From the NCBI GenBank assembly GCA_034766995.1, contig CM068322.1, positions 1,823,089 through 1,887,088 on the forward strand: DNA of 64,000 bases, in the 5' to 3' direction. Both the position numbers and the translations under genes were made by a program. Below are positions 40,109 to 52,386 of this stretch, piece by piece. The stretch comes from Acanthacorydalis orientalis. Taxonomy: Eukaryota; Arthropoda; Insecta; Megaloptera; Corydalidae. The notes below the pieces were generated by a model, which saw only the letters and a list, made by a program, of their open reading frames with translations, did no database searches and had not been told where the DNA came from. The first letter of the stretch is position 1; the number at the start of each line of letters is the position of its first letter.

Positions 40109-40560
40109 TTATATTATGTACTTGCAGTTTAGCGAAAATATTTTGGACCGGGCGTCTCTCTCACAAGTGCGGTATTGATTAACTGGTTTCGTCGTGCTTC
40201 TTGCCGGGAAAATGTGGGTGTTATTTTTCAGATGGGATTTGAACGTTTCAACGATGTGCGGTATGTAAGGATCATTACGAAATGTGCAGAACGTTTCTAC
40301 TCTTGCTCCGTACGAAGACACCAGTGACGTGTAGTACATGCATGTATGCTATTCTGTTTTTGTCCGTTCAATTGTACAGTTGTACAAACATAGGATGTAT
40401 ATGTGTTTATATATAAATGTATATACCTATACCTTCGCAAATTCATTGCGTTACGGCTCGACTGAGTTTATTACACATATTACAGACGCAATACGAGGTC
40501 ACTGCTCTGGAACAAATTTTTAACCAGATATTTTGATAACTGTCTCTGGTGCGTATCAAC
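40109..40560. other. GC-richer, repeat-free island; possible upstream exon or promoter
   Basis: It stands out by composition from flanks that are extremely AT-rich, and shows no transposon match. The minus strand has a 76-codon open frame (40109-40339), but I do not recognise it and it contains no domain. On the minus strand, where neuroligin is transcribed, there is an arthropod initiator-like ACTCAGTCG (about 40461-40469) and a weak donor-like AA/GTACAT near 40123-40130. A 5' UTR exon of neuroligin is therefore possible. Alternatives are an enhancer or an unrelated gene fragment. Confidence 0.3.
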
Positions 40561-41186
40561 TCTTTCATTATTTGATATTCAAGTTAATTTTCATTTGTAC
40601 TGTTTGTTCATTGTGAATGTATGGGACGTTTTGTTTCTTTCTATGTTATGAAATACGGTTTGTTTGTAAATGGAACTGAAGTTTTATTTAATTACGTTGA
40701 TTTTATTTTTAATCACTGAAAATCAAATAATTTCGTCCAAACCAACTTAGAAAAAGTAAAATACGAACCACATAGTTATTATTCGACAACTCTGCTGATT
40801 TCACAACAATTGAAAATTAACATTAAATAATTGTATAATGATCTTTCATACATTGTGTAAGAAAGTAATTTTTTTTTGAAGATAAATTTACATGTAATAT
40901 GAATGATAGAAAGAAGTTGATTATTTTATTTCATGTATTATGAGACAAGTTAATAACCTGATAAAATCGATTTAAAAATAATACCATTTCAATTATTATT
41001 TGATAAAGAATAACCATGCTACTATAGTATTTTGATTTTATATTAAAAATAATAAAAAAATAATTCATATTTAAAAATAGTATTAATTTCTATACATGTT
41101 TTGTATTTTAAAATAATAAATCATAAAATTTAAAAATTTGAAATTTCTTCTTTAGTTTCGATCAGTTGGACTTATACAAATTATAT

Positions 41187-41243
<57 letters not shown>

Positions 41244-41680
41244 AATCACTTTTATGAAAATAAATATAAAACAGGAAAAAGTGATGAAAATTACGTTTTA
41301 TTATTTGTTTAAAAATCACCTGTTCTATTGTCGTGTTATTAGGAAAGTAACACAAAAACATATTTAGTGGGAAGTTGAATATACTATTATATTTGTCAAG
41401 TCTCTGAGCTACCCTCTTATTTAGAACGCAACCGTAAGCAACATTTAACGGGATTTACTTTCCATAATGTTCTAATAAAATTTATACAAATACAATTCTT
41501 GTTTTTATCGGTTTTTGTTAAACGAAAACAAATCTTGCCAGGCACCGGAATAAATGTGTTGGGCTAGAAGGTAAATACATTAAAAAATAGTCTGTGCATG
41601 TTTTTCGAATAAAATGATTGGATTTTATATTTAAATACAAATTATTTGTTCACACTTTGAGTACATATACATTTGATATA

Positions 41681-41733
<53 letters not shown>

Positions 41734-42030
41734 ACTGTATGCGTGTATATATATATATATATATATTTGTATGAGTATTAATGTATGTTTTCATACACAT
41801 ATAAAACATATGTATATATAAAACACTAATGTACGATTTTCTAATGTACGATTGTATACAATTTTCGTTCAAAGCAGTGATGAAATCGAAATTTCCGAGC
41901 AAAGACTATTTTTAGCCACATGAATTCTTGTTATATGACAGAAACGGAATTTAAATTAGAATTACTGAAAGTGATTGAAAAGTGTTCGGATCCTGTTCAA
42001 ATAATTTTATTTTTAGTGTATTTCAACATT
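40561..42030. other. AT-rich stretch with two TA arrays
   Basis: (TA)n tracts lie at 41184-41236 and 41684-41766. The segment 41390-41570 is a little more complex but unrecognised. Confidence 0.55.
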
Positions 42031-42062
42031 ACATATACATACACATAGACATGCATAAACAC

Positions 42063-42108
<46 letters not shown>

Positions 42109-42157
42109 TTATACATACACATACATATTTATATTTATATATATATATATATACATG

Positions 42158-42196
<39 letters not shown>
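42031..42196. repeat. Compound TA/CATA array
   Basis: About 165 bp of TA and TACA units. Open frames through it are low-complexity artefacts. Confidence 0.95.
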
Positions 42197-42200
<4 letters not shown>

Positions 42201-42559
42201 GTGAAATAAAAAAGGATATTAATTTCTTTTAAGGTACAATCTTTTTAATTTATAAAGGGTTTAAGTATTAGTCAATAATTTAATATTATATTTAAGTACA
42301 TTTATTAAAAGAATTGTTTTAGTCTTAATTCAAAAATATACATATGATTGATGATATGAATAAATTTTGTATATAAATCAATATATAATTTGAAAAAAAA
42401 TCCTAAATATTTAATAAGTTTGTGATATAATTTCTTAAACACGAATGATTAATTCTTAGGCTTAAGACAGCGCTAAGGAAACAAGGTGACAAATATAGAA
42501 GACTTGTTAGTTGAAGCTGATAGATAAAATAATGACAACGTTTATAATATGACGATGGA

Positions 42560-43068
42560 AGACTAGAGAATAATGACAGTAGAAATGGATAATCTAGCTT
42601 AGTTTTGTAATAAATTTCTGAACAATCACCATTTTGTACGGATGGAACTTAAGATCGGCGTGTAAAATTTTCCTGAGAGTTCGATCAGACAAGCACAAAG
42701 CAAAAGAATGTGTACGGGCTGAATATTTGGAAGAGTGCACAATAGACTATCTCACAGCGTTGGAATATTCTGAGGTCCAAATGCTTCGTGGTCAAAGTTT
42801 TAACGACGAACCTATGTCCTGAAATTTGGAATCCATAGTAATATGAGTTTTCAGTTCAAAATAGCAGAATTTTCGAAAAGCTCTCTGCGTGGCGATCATA
42901 GATTCGTTTTTTTATAAATGATTCATGGTGTACACCCAGCCAAACCATGACGGTAACTAAAAACGGTATGGCACATGATATCGGCAACCCTCACTACTCC
43001 CTGTCCCACTTCACTAGCGCCGAACCAATGGCTGAGTGAAATTCGAGGTTTTTTGGTCGCGCACTCTG
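42560..43068 (-). mobile_element. Tc1/mariner-superfamily fragment, N-terminal part
   Basis: The right end, reversed, reads CAGAGTGCGCGACCAAAAA after a TA, like a transposon terminus. It is followed by a leader GC-richer than its surroundings (42920-43060). Minus-strand translation further in contains KILHADLKFHPYKMVIVQK, which resembles the end of the helix-turn-helix region (KDLKFHPYK...VQEL) of a widespread insect IS630/Tc1-like transposase. No catalytic part and no left end were found. The plus-strand frame at 42634-42822 is antisense to it. Confidence 0.5.
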
Positions 43069-44174
43069 TATATACTATTAATTAATTCACAAGTCATGAA
43101 AAGGAAAATATTTTTAATTGGATTTTAATGTTAAGTACTCTACTTTTATTTTTTTAACAAGTCAATGTCCTAATGTCTACTATAAAAACGAACAATTATC
43201 ATGTAGGGATCTATCTTACATATGAATGAGAGAGTATGTAATTTGTCATTTTTCAAGTTAACGATAATGTCATGTTTATGAAATATTTAAATTGTTTCTG
43301 TAAATTTTTTTGATACGTTAATTAAATTTTTTCTTGCTAAATTGCTATTTTTCAACTTGTTATGAATACTTTTATAAGTATTGTATTTGCAAAAAGTATA
43401 TCTTATTGAGGATAATTACATTTCTGACAGGTAATTAATACTGAAATTTTGATAAAAACAAAATTTGTTATTTTAACAGTTTATTATGTATACAAAGATA
43501 TCAAATTTAATTGTTATATATTACACAAAATTTAAATAAATTTAATTTGTATGCAGAAAAAATAAAAAATTGCAAAAAATTAAGATTAAAATAAATATTA
43601 AGAACAGTTTTCGGATCTGTTAGTTGACGTTTAATATATTTAGTCAAGAAATAAATATATATGTGATCTATAGATGTAAATTAATTTATACTCAGTTTAA
43701 CATTGACTAAAATATATATATATATATATCGACCATTATATTGACATTTGTAATGTATTAATTATCGTAGCGTAATGATACGACTTTATTTTTTTAAATT
43801 CTTTTAATTAGGTTAGAATAAACATTTCTATATATTTTTAATACAATATCTGCTAATAAGTTTCATGAAATTAGCTTATTAATCTTTTTTTAAACACTTT
43901 TTTAAACAGTAGGAACATAAAAATAACTATTTTCATTCATGTAAAAGATAGTTTCCATTTATTTTAATATAGAATTATATCACAATAGAGTTCTAACACA
44001 GTGGATAAATTCACTTTCGCAATAAATTCTTTTTTTACGCCACAATACAAAAAGAATCCAATAAATCATTATTGATCATTTATGATTGCTGTTCATGCGA
44101 ATTTCGATGGCGATTCCATCATCTTCAAAGTTCAAAGATATGGAAAAATCGATTACTTTTATAATTGAATCATA

Positions 44175-44205
<31 letters not shown>

Positions 44206-44516
44206 TTGTCACCACTTATTCAATGTCTTTCTTTGACGCCTCTCTAACAGTTTGCTATTTATATATGGTTCTATTTGATATTACTTTTGCAGTAATTTAC
44301 TATTTAGAAAACAAGACTAAGTATATAATAAATAGTTTATATATATAAATTGGTCATTTTCAATAATTTATTTCCGCAACTATCAATCTTAGTGAGTGTA
44401 TAGTAACTTTAGTGTTGTGCTGATAAAAAGTAGGTATATTACTGGAATTTATATTAACATATACTTTATTGTATATGTTATTTTGTAATTTATATATATA
44501 TATATATGCAAATATA
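43069..44516. other. AT-rich stretch with TA tracts and a fold-back arm
   Basis: TA tracts lie at 43711-43729, 44172-44206 and 44491-44507. Apart from the fold-back family arm at 44068-44150, nothing was recognised. Confidence 0.55.
44068..44150. repeat. Single arm of fold-back element family
   Basis: It aligns with the left arm of 22381-22640. Shared words are CAATAAATCATTATTGATC, a TTCATGCGAATTTCGATGG stretch corresponding to the arm middle, and CATCATCTTCAAAG. No opposing arm is present nearby. Confidence 0.55.
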
Positions 44517-45022
44517 CAAGGTGTAAAAAATAATTCGGTGCCTTTAAATTGAATCAATAATAACCATGTTCAAAATTAAATTAATATATTCTCGTCATTT
44601 TAGGAACTTAATGTGCCAAATTTAAAATTTAAAAATAATATATGTCGACCAAGCAGTTGGTATAATCTCACAAATCAGTAGTGTATACGATGATGTTCGA
44701 AAAACAGCATTTTGGCATAGCATACATTTGGTTTCCAGTTGAAAAAAAATGCTGCCAAAATCGCGGGAATGATTTGTTCAATTTTAAGAGAAGGTGTTGT
44801 GATAAAATGTAAAAAATGGTAAAACAGTGGAAGAAGTCCGAAAATGCATTACTGCATTGACTCGAAACCGCCGTCTTTTTTCGACAAGGGAATCGTCAGT
44901 TATCCAATAGATGGAGAAAACTTATACAAAATAATGAGTGATATTTTCAGGGTTTAAATCTATTCCATTTTCTGTAAATATTTATTTTCTGTAATGAAGG
45001 CATAGAATTAATTTGTACACTT
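44517..45022 (+). mobile_element. Mariner deletion derivative, family E copy 2
   Basis: A 506-bp element. The left end CAAGGTGTAAAAAATAATTC pairs with the reversed right end TTAAGTGTACAAATTAATTC. As in 34476-34920, the transposase start (EKQHFGIAYI-like, then EGVVI and a CKKW block) is joined to the C-terminus (DSKPPSFFRQGI, then LSNRWRK-like and QNNE). The two copies share the internal deletion. Several stops are present. Confidence 0.7.
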
Positions 45023-45375
45023 AACATATGTGTGTAATTATTATTATTATTTGAAATGATGAATCGATATGAACATACAGGTAAAAATATGCAGGAAGTT
45101 CTCTCCCTTTTTCTCTTTCTCTCTCTATATATATGTAAATATTAAAATAAATTTTAAATTCTGTAACTCATACTCAGATAAAAGTGTCTTTACTAAATAT
45201 ATATTGTTTTTAAATTTATAAATTATTGCAATTTTTATAATTGAAATATTATTATTAATAAATGTATTCCTGCTAAATAATATCAAAACATATTAATAAT
45301 AATGAAAACCAAAATTGTAAGAAATTAAATTCATAAATAACGTATACTATTTTACAAATTCTTTACTATTTTCGC

Positions 45376-45661
45376 ACATTGACACATACGTACATACGTA
45401 CATACGTATACACATGCATACATACATACATACACACATACACAAATATACACACACACACAAAATATACATACATACAAATACACACACACAAAGACAC
45501 AAAAACAAATTCACACATGTACACAAATAAACATACAAATACATAAATACACACACAATTACACACACAAATCCACACACACACAAATCCACAAACAAAC
45601 ACACACACAAATCCACACAAACACAAATACACACAAACACAAATTCACAGACACACAAATT

Positions 45662-45681
<20 letters not shown>
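45376..45681. repeat. CA-rich minisatellite-like array
   Basis: About 300 bp built from ACATAC, ACACAC and irregular ACACAAAT / CCACAC units. The minus-strand open frames across it are Cys-Val runs produced by the TG repeat, not genes. Confidence 0.93.
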
Positions 45682-45700
<19 letters not shown>

Positions 45701-45707
45701 GAATATA

Positions 45708-45780
<73 letters not shown>
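45682..45780. repeat. (TA)n array
   Basis: TA tract continuing directly from the CA-rich array. Confidence 0.95.
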
Positions 45781-45786
<6 letters not shown>

Positions 45787-45942
45787 TATTTAAAAACTAG
45801 AATAAAACAAACATTTGTTCTACATTTCATTTCAATAAAAATTAATATTTTATATGAACTCAATTTACGAGATACATTAAAGAGTAATAAATGCAATATG
45901 TGCTAAGTACTACAATAAATAAATAATACATTTTAACTTGTT

Positions 45943-45954
45943 TGTGTGTATATA

Positions 45955-46050
<96 letters not shown>
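45943..46050. repeat. (TA)n array
   Basis: About 108 bp of TA with one TTA break and one CATA break. The flanking 45781-45942 and 46051-46228 show nothing recognised. Confidence 0.95.
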
Positions 46051-46053
<3 letters not shown>

Positions 46054-46228
46054 CATTAAAATATTTTTTGTTTATAAATTTTAATACATTGATGAAAAAT
46101 TTAAATAACAAATTAATTTAAAATTTAAATAAAACAGGAGTAAATACCTATAAATAATGAAAACCTATATTTAATACTTCATACAATATACAGGCATGTT
46201 TTGTTAACAAGAGACTAAAATTAAAATA

Positions 46229-46959
46229 TCTTTCTATATATGAAAAATAATTCCATCCTAAAATTTCCATGAAACAAAATTTTTTTTCGTGAAGACCACC
46301 TTTTCACAACGCCGCTCACCTCGCTACACACACAAAGTAGTACGTTATTCACTTCCATTCCCGATTATTTCCGATGTTTGACGATTTCTTATGTTCGTCG
46401 ATTCCAATGAAACAATATAAGGTACGGTTACGGTTACGTCATATCGGTACGGATAGTTGTATATGTTGGTCTCTCCAGATGTACTTCTAAGTACGACATC
46501 AAATTTCAATGTACAGAAGAACACACATGAATTACGAATATCGTGAACACAGAATTTTTAGAATGTATTTACAAAAAGTTACAGTAAGTTTTTTTTTCAA
46601 ATTCGCTATTTTCACGGTTTCATTTCAAATCAAAAAATAAATTTGATTATACAATATCTTTATTTTGTTTTCATTTTTATTTTTTAGGCAAGTTTTTGAG
46701 TTTGTGTTGTACTTCTTTCTCTTGGTTCTTCATGATCTTGAGATCGAGTTTTAGGATTTAACGTACTCGAATCTCGATGTTGTCTTCACATTCTTTTTTT
46801 CTTCAGATATTGTTCTTGCTCATGCCATTATTTTATTGCTTAAGAAAATTAATTTTTCATTTAAAAATTGTCAACATTTAACAAGAGTGAATAAAGTGAA
46901 CGAGGGTGAAACCTTCTTGGTGTTGATGTGCGTAACGAGTAGAGGGCGGAGCCTCCTGG
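46229..46959 (+). mobile_element. Non-autonomous Helitron-like element, copy 3
   Basis: It starts TCTTTCTATATATGAAAAAT after A (46228) and ends GGAGCCTCCTGG before T (46960); CTGG fits the Helitron CTRR end. Blocks shared with copies 1 and 2 are TTCCATCCTAAAATTTCCAT, TTTCGTGAAGACCACCT, AAGTAGTACGTTA, CCGATTATTTCCGATGTTT, a TTCGTCGATTCCAATGAAAC block, and GAATATCGTGAACACAGAA. It is the longest copy, with an extra TTTTTAGGCAAGTTTTTGAG-to-46850 segment before the tail. The tail has GCGTAACGAGTAGAGGGCGG, an imperfect hairpin. The 76-codon frame across the tail (46836-47066) is not a gene. Confidence 0.78.
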
Positions 46960-47227
46960 TTAATAATAACATATTTACTTATATAAAAATATTATTTTGT
47001 ATTTGGAGAGGCCTAGGTATTTATTATTTGTATCTCAAAATATCTTCAATTAGTATTCTTTATTGAAATAATAAAACCCTTCGAAAAAATTCATTTTGAT
47101 AGGCACAAATGTAACGAGCTCGTCATAAAAGTGAAAGTTTCTATGAAAATATACATGAACCAAAATATATGTGAACTAATGGCTATGCCGTGAATCTTTA
47201 TATCCGTGCTCGACGTAAGTAATTTTG

Positions 47228-47266
<39 letters not shown>

Positions 47267-47587
47267 TATTTATATAGAACTAATGCAGAATTTAGCCAAT
47301 ATTGCAATTGTTAATCTTTAATGGATCTCGCAAATTAATTTTACATTAATTATTAGTTTTAATAAAAATGAATTGTATGATAATGTACGATAATATCTAT
47401 TTTTTAAGTAATTTTTTCAGATACACAGTACTCAATTACATATTAAGTTTTGCAAATTAAAAGTCAAATGAGAATTATACTAGTAGTTATAAGAAGTCCA
47501 TATTAGAAAATATAAATCAAGTAAGATTTTGTTCATGTTTAGTTCATTAGAAGTTTAAAAGCCATAGGAGCTTATTCATATTTGTAC

Positions 47588-47653
<66 letters not shown>
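46960..47653. other. AT-rich stretch with TA tracts
   Basis: TA tracts lie at 47231-47262 and 47589-47652. Nothing else was recognised. Confidence 0.55.
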
Positions 47654-47654
<1 letters not shown>

Positions 47655-48090
47655 CTGTACTCACATATGGAAGTGACATGTTACAATGTCAAAACATTGC
47701 AGCGACTTAAAACAGTGCAGCGAAGTAAGGAAAGATTTATATTGGGGAAAACGAGAAGAGATAAGAAAAGAATATGATGAATACGAAAACAAGCTGCAGT
47801 TAGAAACATAATAAGAAAAGTACAAAAGTTTGAAATGGAAATGAGCAGGACATATTGCAAGAAGAGAAGACAATTATTGGACAACAGTAATTATTGATTG
47901 GAAACAAAAAAAAGTTAAAAACATGTAGAAAAAGACTAGTTTACAGATGGAATAAGGTAACAAAAATTGGAAGTAAGGTAACAAAAACAAGCATTGGAAG
48001 TTTATGAAAAAAAAATACACTGAACCGTTTGAACATAAAAGTTTTGGAAAGGGCCTTCCTTGTAGTGGATCGACAGAGGTCGATGATGAT
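47654..48090 (+). mobile_element. RTE-type LINE 3' fragment, copy 3
   Basis: The plus strand shows, in shifting frames, CCTGTACTCACATATGGAAG (PVLTYG motif), QRLKTVQRSKERFILG, KFEMEMSRTYCKKRRQ corresponding to the usual K-W-WAGHIARR block, and an end SGSTEVDDD. It finishes in a GATGATGAT tail that runs straight into a TA tract. Same family and end structure as 26158-26830. 5' truncated, many stops. Confidence 0.78.
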
Positions 48091-48819
48091 TATATATATA
48101 TATACATACACACACATACACACACATATATATTTATATATATATATATATATATACAGATATACATATAAAGAGATTTATTCTCAAACATACTTTATAA
48201 GTACGTATAATGTTTCGTATATTAAAAAGAAACAAACGAAAATATTACTTTTATAATATAAATTTTATTATACATTTTTTTTGTGTCATACACAATCTCA
48301 ATTACCGCTTTTTTCCCTTATATACACGATTTTCAATATCACATTAAACATATTAGAAACGAGAACACTTGTAACAAAGACATGAGGATTAAAATTTATT
48401 GAAATTCAAAACTATTTCTAATAAAAACTCTGTACAGAAAAAATCTGTTCGTCATATCTTTCTTGATTTACTTCTTTAACAGAATTAAAACTTATCAATT
48501 TAATCATGTATTTCAAAGAGGCAAGAAAAGAATAATTTCAGCCTTGGGAGACATCAAAGAGATAGAGGCATTAATTGTGTATAAGTACTAATAAATTAAA
48601 TACTTTTTTGTATTTCATATTGGTTAAAGTATGTCGAGTTTATAATATTAGTTATATGCCATAAAATTAAGGCCTAAATTTGTAACTTTATGAAATAACC
48701 ATGTCGTCTACAGGCGTGAAGGAATAAGAGTTCAAGGGATGTACTAGCTCAATGGTATGATGGTGGCCAAAGATATATTTAAACTTGCGCTCTAATCTCG
48801 TCTCTCATAAATGTTTACA

Positions 48820-48880
<61 letters not shown>

Positions 48881-49026
48881 TCTTAGTTTTTTTACACACT
48901 TGTTTAATATTTGAAAAGGAATATGTCTCTTATAGTACAGCTATTCTTTTAAAATCAGGCGATTGCTTTTTCAATTTGGTTTATGAATGAAAATATAATT
49001 TATGTTAAAAATTAGTAAATTACCTA

Positions 49027-49077
<51 letters not shown>

Positions 49078-49905
49078 TTTCTTACCAATTACTACCCTTT
49101 CAAATGTTTACTTACGTTCATTAATTATTAATTATCGTATTATGTATTATTTGAATTTTAAAGTCATTGTTCTGATTTAAATAAGACAATGTGAGACTGT
49201 ATTTAAAAATTCAAATATAGTTTATAACATTTTAAATTATATTTGAATTTTTATATACAGCCTCATAAAATCCCTGTATAGTGCTTTAAAAATTAAATAA
49301 AACATAATACATTTTTAATAATTAAAGAATGTAAGTAAGCTTTTTAAAGGGGAGTAATTTGTAAGAAGTTTAAATATATATATATATATACATATATATG
49401 TTAGTTCTTGGAAAGATTTAAATAAAAATGTATAATTGTATAAAGATTGTTTTTAACATTAATTTTTAGAACAGATTTAAAGTTTTGTTGCACTTCATAA
49501 GAAATTTTAATTTTATATAGAGAAACAAATTATTCAAAGTATAAAATTTCAGTTGTTAACTATGGTTATTTTTACAGTAGATATAATAATAGCTACCTAT
49601 TTGTTTGCAAATGTAATACAATTTGTTATTGAAACGAGCAAATGAATCAATATTAATTTTAATTTAAACTGGGTTGATAAATGAATATGCTAATTCAGAT
49701 ATGTTTACAGTACTTATTATTTAACAATGAAAAATATACTACAATTTGAAATCAAAAAATATTATTTAGATATATACCTGTTTTCTACTTGAAATTTTCG
49801 TGTGTAATGACCATAGATTATAGAATTTAATATATATTGAAACATTTAGAAACTCTTATATTTTATAACTACAAATGAGAAAATAATTTCTCATTAAAAT
49901 ATATA
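48091..49905. other. AT-rich stretch with several TA tracts
   Basis: TA or TA/CA tracts lie at 48089-48165, 48819-48880, 49026-49078 and 49374-49399. The segment 48700-48790 is GC-richer and contains a string like a tRNA A box, but no tRNA can be folded. Otherwise nothing. Confidence 0.55.
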
Positions 49906-49922
49906 CATATGTACATACACAG

Positions 49923-50014
<92 letters not shown>
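49906..50014. repeat. (CA)n-(TA)n compound microsatellite
   Basis: About 30 bp of CA followed by about 65 bp of TA. A further TA tract lies at 50130-50187. Confidence 0.95.
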
Positions 50015-50019
<5 letters not shown>

Positions 50020-50129
50020 TCGATAAAACAGTTGTTTTCGCATCACGCTTTTGACCGTAAAGTTAGTTTTCGGATTACTGCCAGATGGCAGCTTCTGTAT
50101 TAATGGACGAAAATTTCATCTTATATGTA

Positions 50130-50187
<58 letters not shown>

Positions 50188-50191
<4 letters not shown>

Positions 50192-51214
50192 AAGTATATT
50201 ACTAGAATTTTGTAGAAGTAAATTAGGTTCCTATTATTTTAGTGGTTCAAGTATTATATCTTTTTTAAATATATTTATTACATTATTTGTTTTTTACTCG
50301 CATATAGCATAATTTATTTATTTGTAATCCGTTCCAATTTATTATTTCACATGTTCATATTATCTTCTAATGATTCTTTAGAATGTTTTAAAGTACATTT
50401 GAGTTTGTTTATGGCTTGGATTTCTAAATTAATATCGTTTTTTATTCTTCATAATGTTAGTAGTAAATGCACTGTTAAACTAAAAATAATCAATAAAATT
50501 GTTCTGCATATTGTAGCATTCTATTTTTTAGAATATTAAAGTAGTCAAATTGATTGGTAATTTCGTTAATGGCATAATCCGGTGCTATATATTAGAAAGC
50601 CATAGATGAGAATAGTTATATACCATCGTATTTAGTAATTATAACAAAAAACTTTAAACCCCGACGTGCCCTTAAGCCCTAAATAGTTAACTAACTAAAA
50701 AAAACTAGTATTTTATATTGTTTCTTCTAGTTCTTTTTATTTAATTTGTATTTTTATTATCCCTTTTATTATTATTATTATTATATATATTTATATATTT
50801 TATTATTATTGATTCTGTATTATTATTATCATTTAATTTATTTCTATATATTTGGTTACCAGATGTGTTTACTTTCTTCAGATATTTTTAATTTTTGTTT
50901 CACTGAAAAAAAGTGCACAGTCTTCTGTTATGGAATTGATGATTTTAGTTAATTATTCTGTTTCTTTCGCCTAGGGAAAGAGGAGGACACTTTCCTGCAA
51001 TTATAAATGTAATCAACTATCGTTTTAGTTTGTTATCTAAGTTTAAGAAAAAAGTGTTGTTGAAAATATAATTCTTTGCTTAAAATTGAATTATTTTTTA
51101 ATATATTTTTATTCTATAGAGATTTGGTTAAGTGATAAAATAGTCGATTTAGCGTCTCTACAAGAGATATGTTGTAATGAATTAAATTTTGGGAGGATTG
51201 TATATTTCTAGCCA

Positions 51215-51258
<44 letters not shown>

Positions 51259-51644
51259 CAAATCTATTTCCATGATTAATATAATTTTTTGATGTGAATA
51301 ACATTGAAATATCATATACAATATTATATGATCTATATGATGTCGACGTTCGCTTTAACCATAATTAATTAACTGCATGTGCTGTAGGGATAGTTGTTTT
51401 AATTTAATTTTTTTGTATAAAATTCATTCTTGAAATAAATTAATTAAAATAAAAGTAGGATATAAAATTATAATTAAAACTCGTTATTTATGATTGAACA
51501 TTTTTAAAAAATAAAATAAAAACGAACATTACTATCCATAGTCTGTGTGTTACGGTTGATATGCAATTTATTTATAGATACTTTTTTTGTTGAATACAGA
51601 AGTAACGATCGAAAAAAAACGAACGGTTTTATTTCAAAACAGAA

Positions 51645-51681
<37 letters not shown>

Positions 51682-52351
51682 ATCGATATGAACTAACAAA
51701 CGGTATAATATTCATTAAAATAATTATTTAGGATTTTATGTTAGTCATTCTTCAAATGAAGTACGTTTAATTCAATATATAAAATTATTTTGGTTGTAAC
51801 TTGAAACAATTTATTTATTAAAATATTAATTAATTAATATTTCAAGAATTATATTTAAAGGTTATGGTTAGAGAACCGCATGTTTAAAATTAATCTTATC
51901 CAAATATGTGTTCATGTATGAGATTGAATAAAGGGCTAAGTTTAAAGCTGTTATAATTCAGGCATACTGAACTTTACAAATTGCAACCAAAAATATATAT
52001 TAAATTACATTAAAATTAATACTTTATTGTAGGTCAGTGAGTAGGTTAGTAAATTTATAAAATAAAATTTAAGAGCAATATAGTACTTGATTTGTATTCT
52101 TTCATGCTATTTTTATCTAAAATCGAATAAATTTTCAATTTTATATTTTGATTACAATAAAAAGACGAGTTTTATCACTACTTAGAAAATATAATTAAAT
52201 ATAATGGGAATGAATATTGCTGAAAAATAAATATAATAATATAATATATTTATGAGAAGAAGTTAAGGAAAATATTATATCTTTCTTCTGTATTTTAAGC
52301 CAAGATATTACTTTTTCAGATTATAATATTCATATATTGATTGAAACACTG

Positions 52352-52386
<35 letters not shown>

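Noticed and set aside
40109..40339. 76-codon minus-strand frame as a protein gene
   Set aside because: No recognisable domain, start context or splice structure. The region is kept only as a composition island.
45347..45676. Cysteine-rich 109- and 88-codon frames
   Set aside because: They translate the complement of a CA repeat (Cys-Val runs), and no gene signals surround them.
48735..48800. Possible tRNA or tRNA-derived SINE (TAGCTCAATGGT string)
   Set aside because: No B box at the right distance and no cloverleaf.
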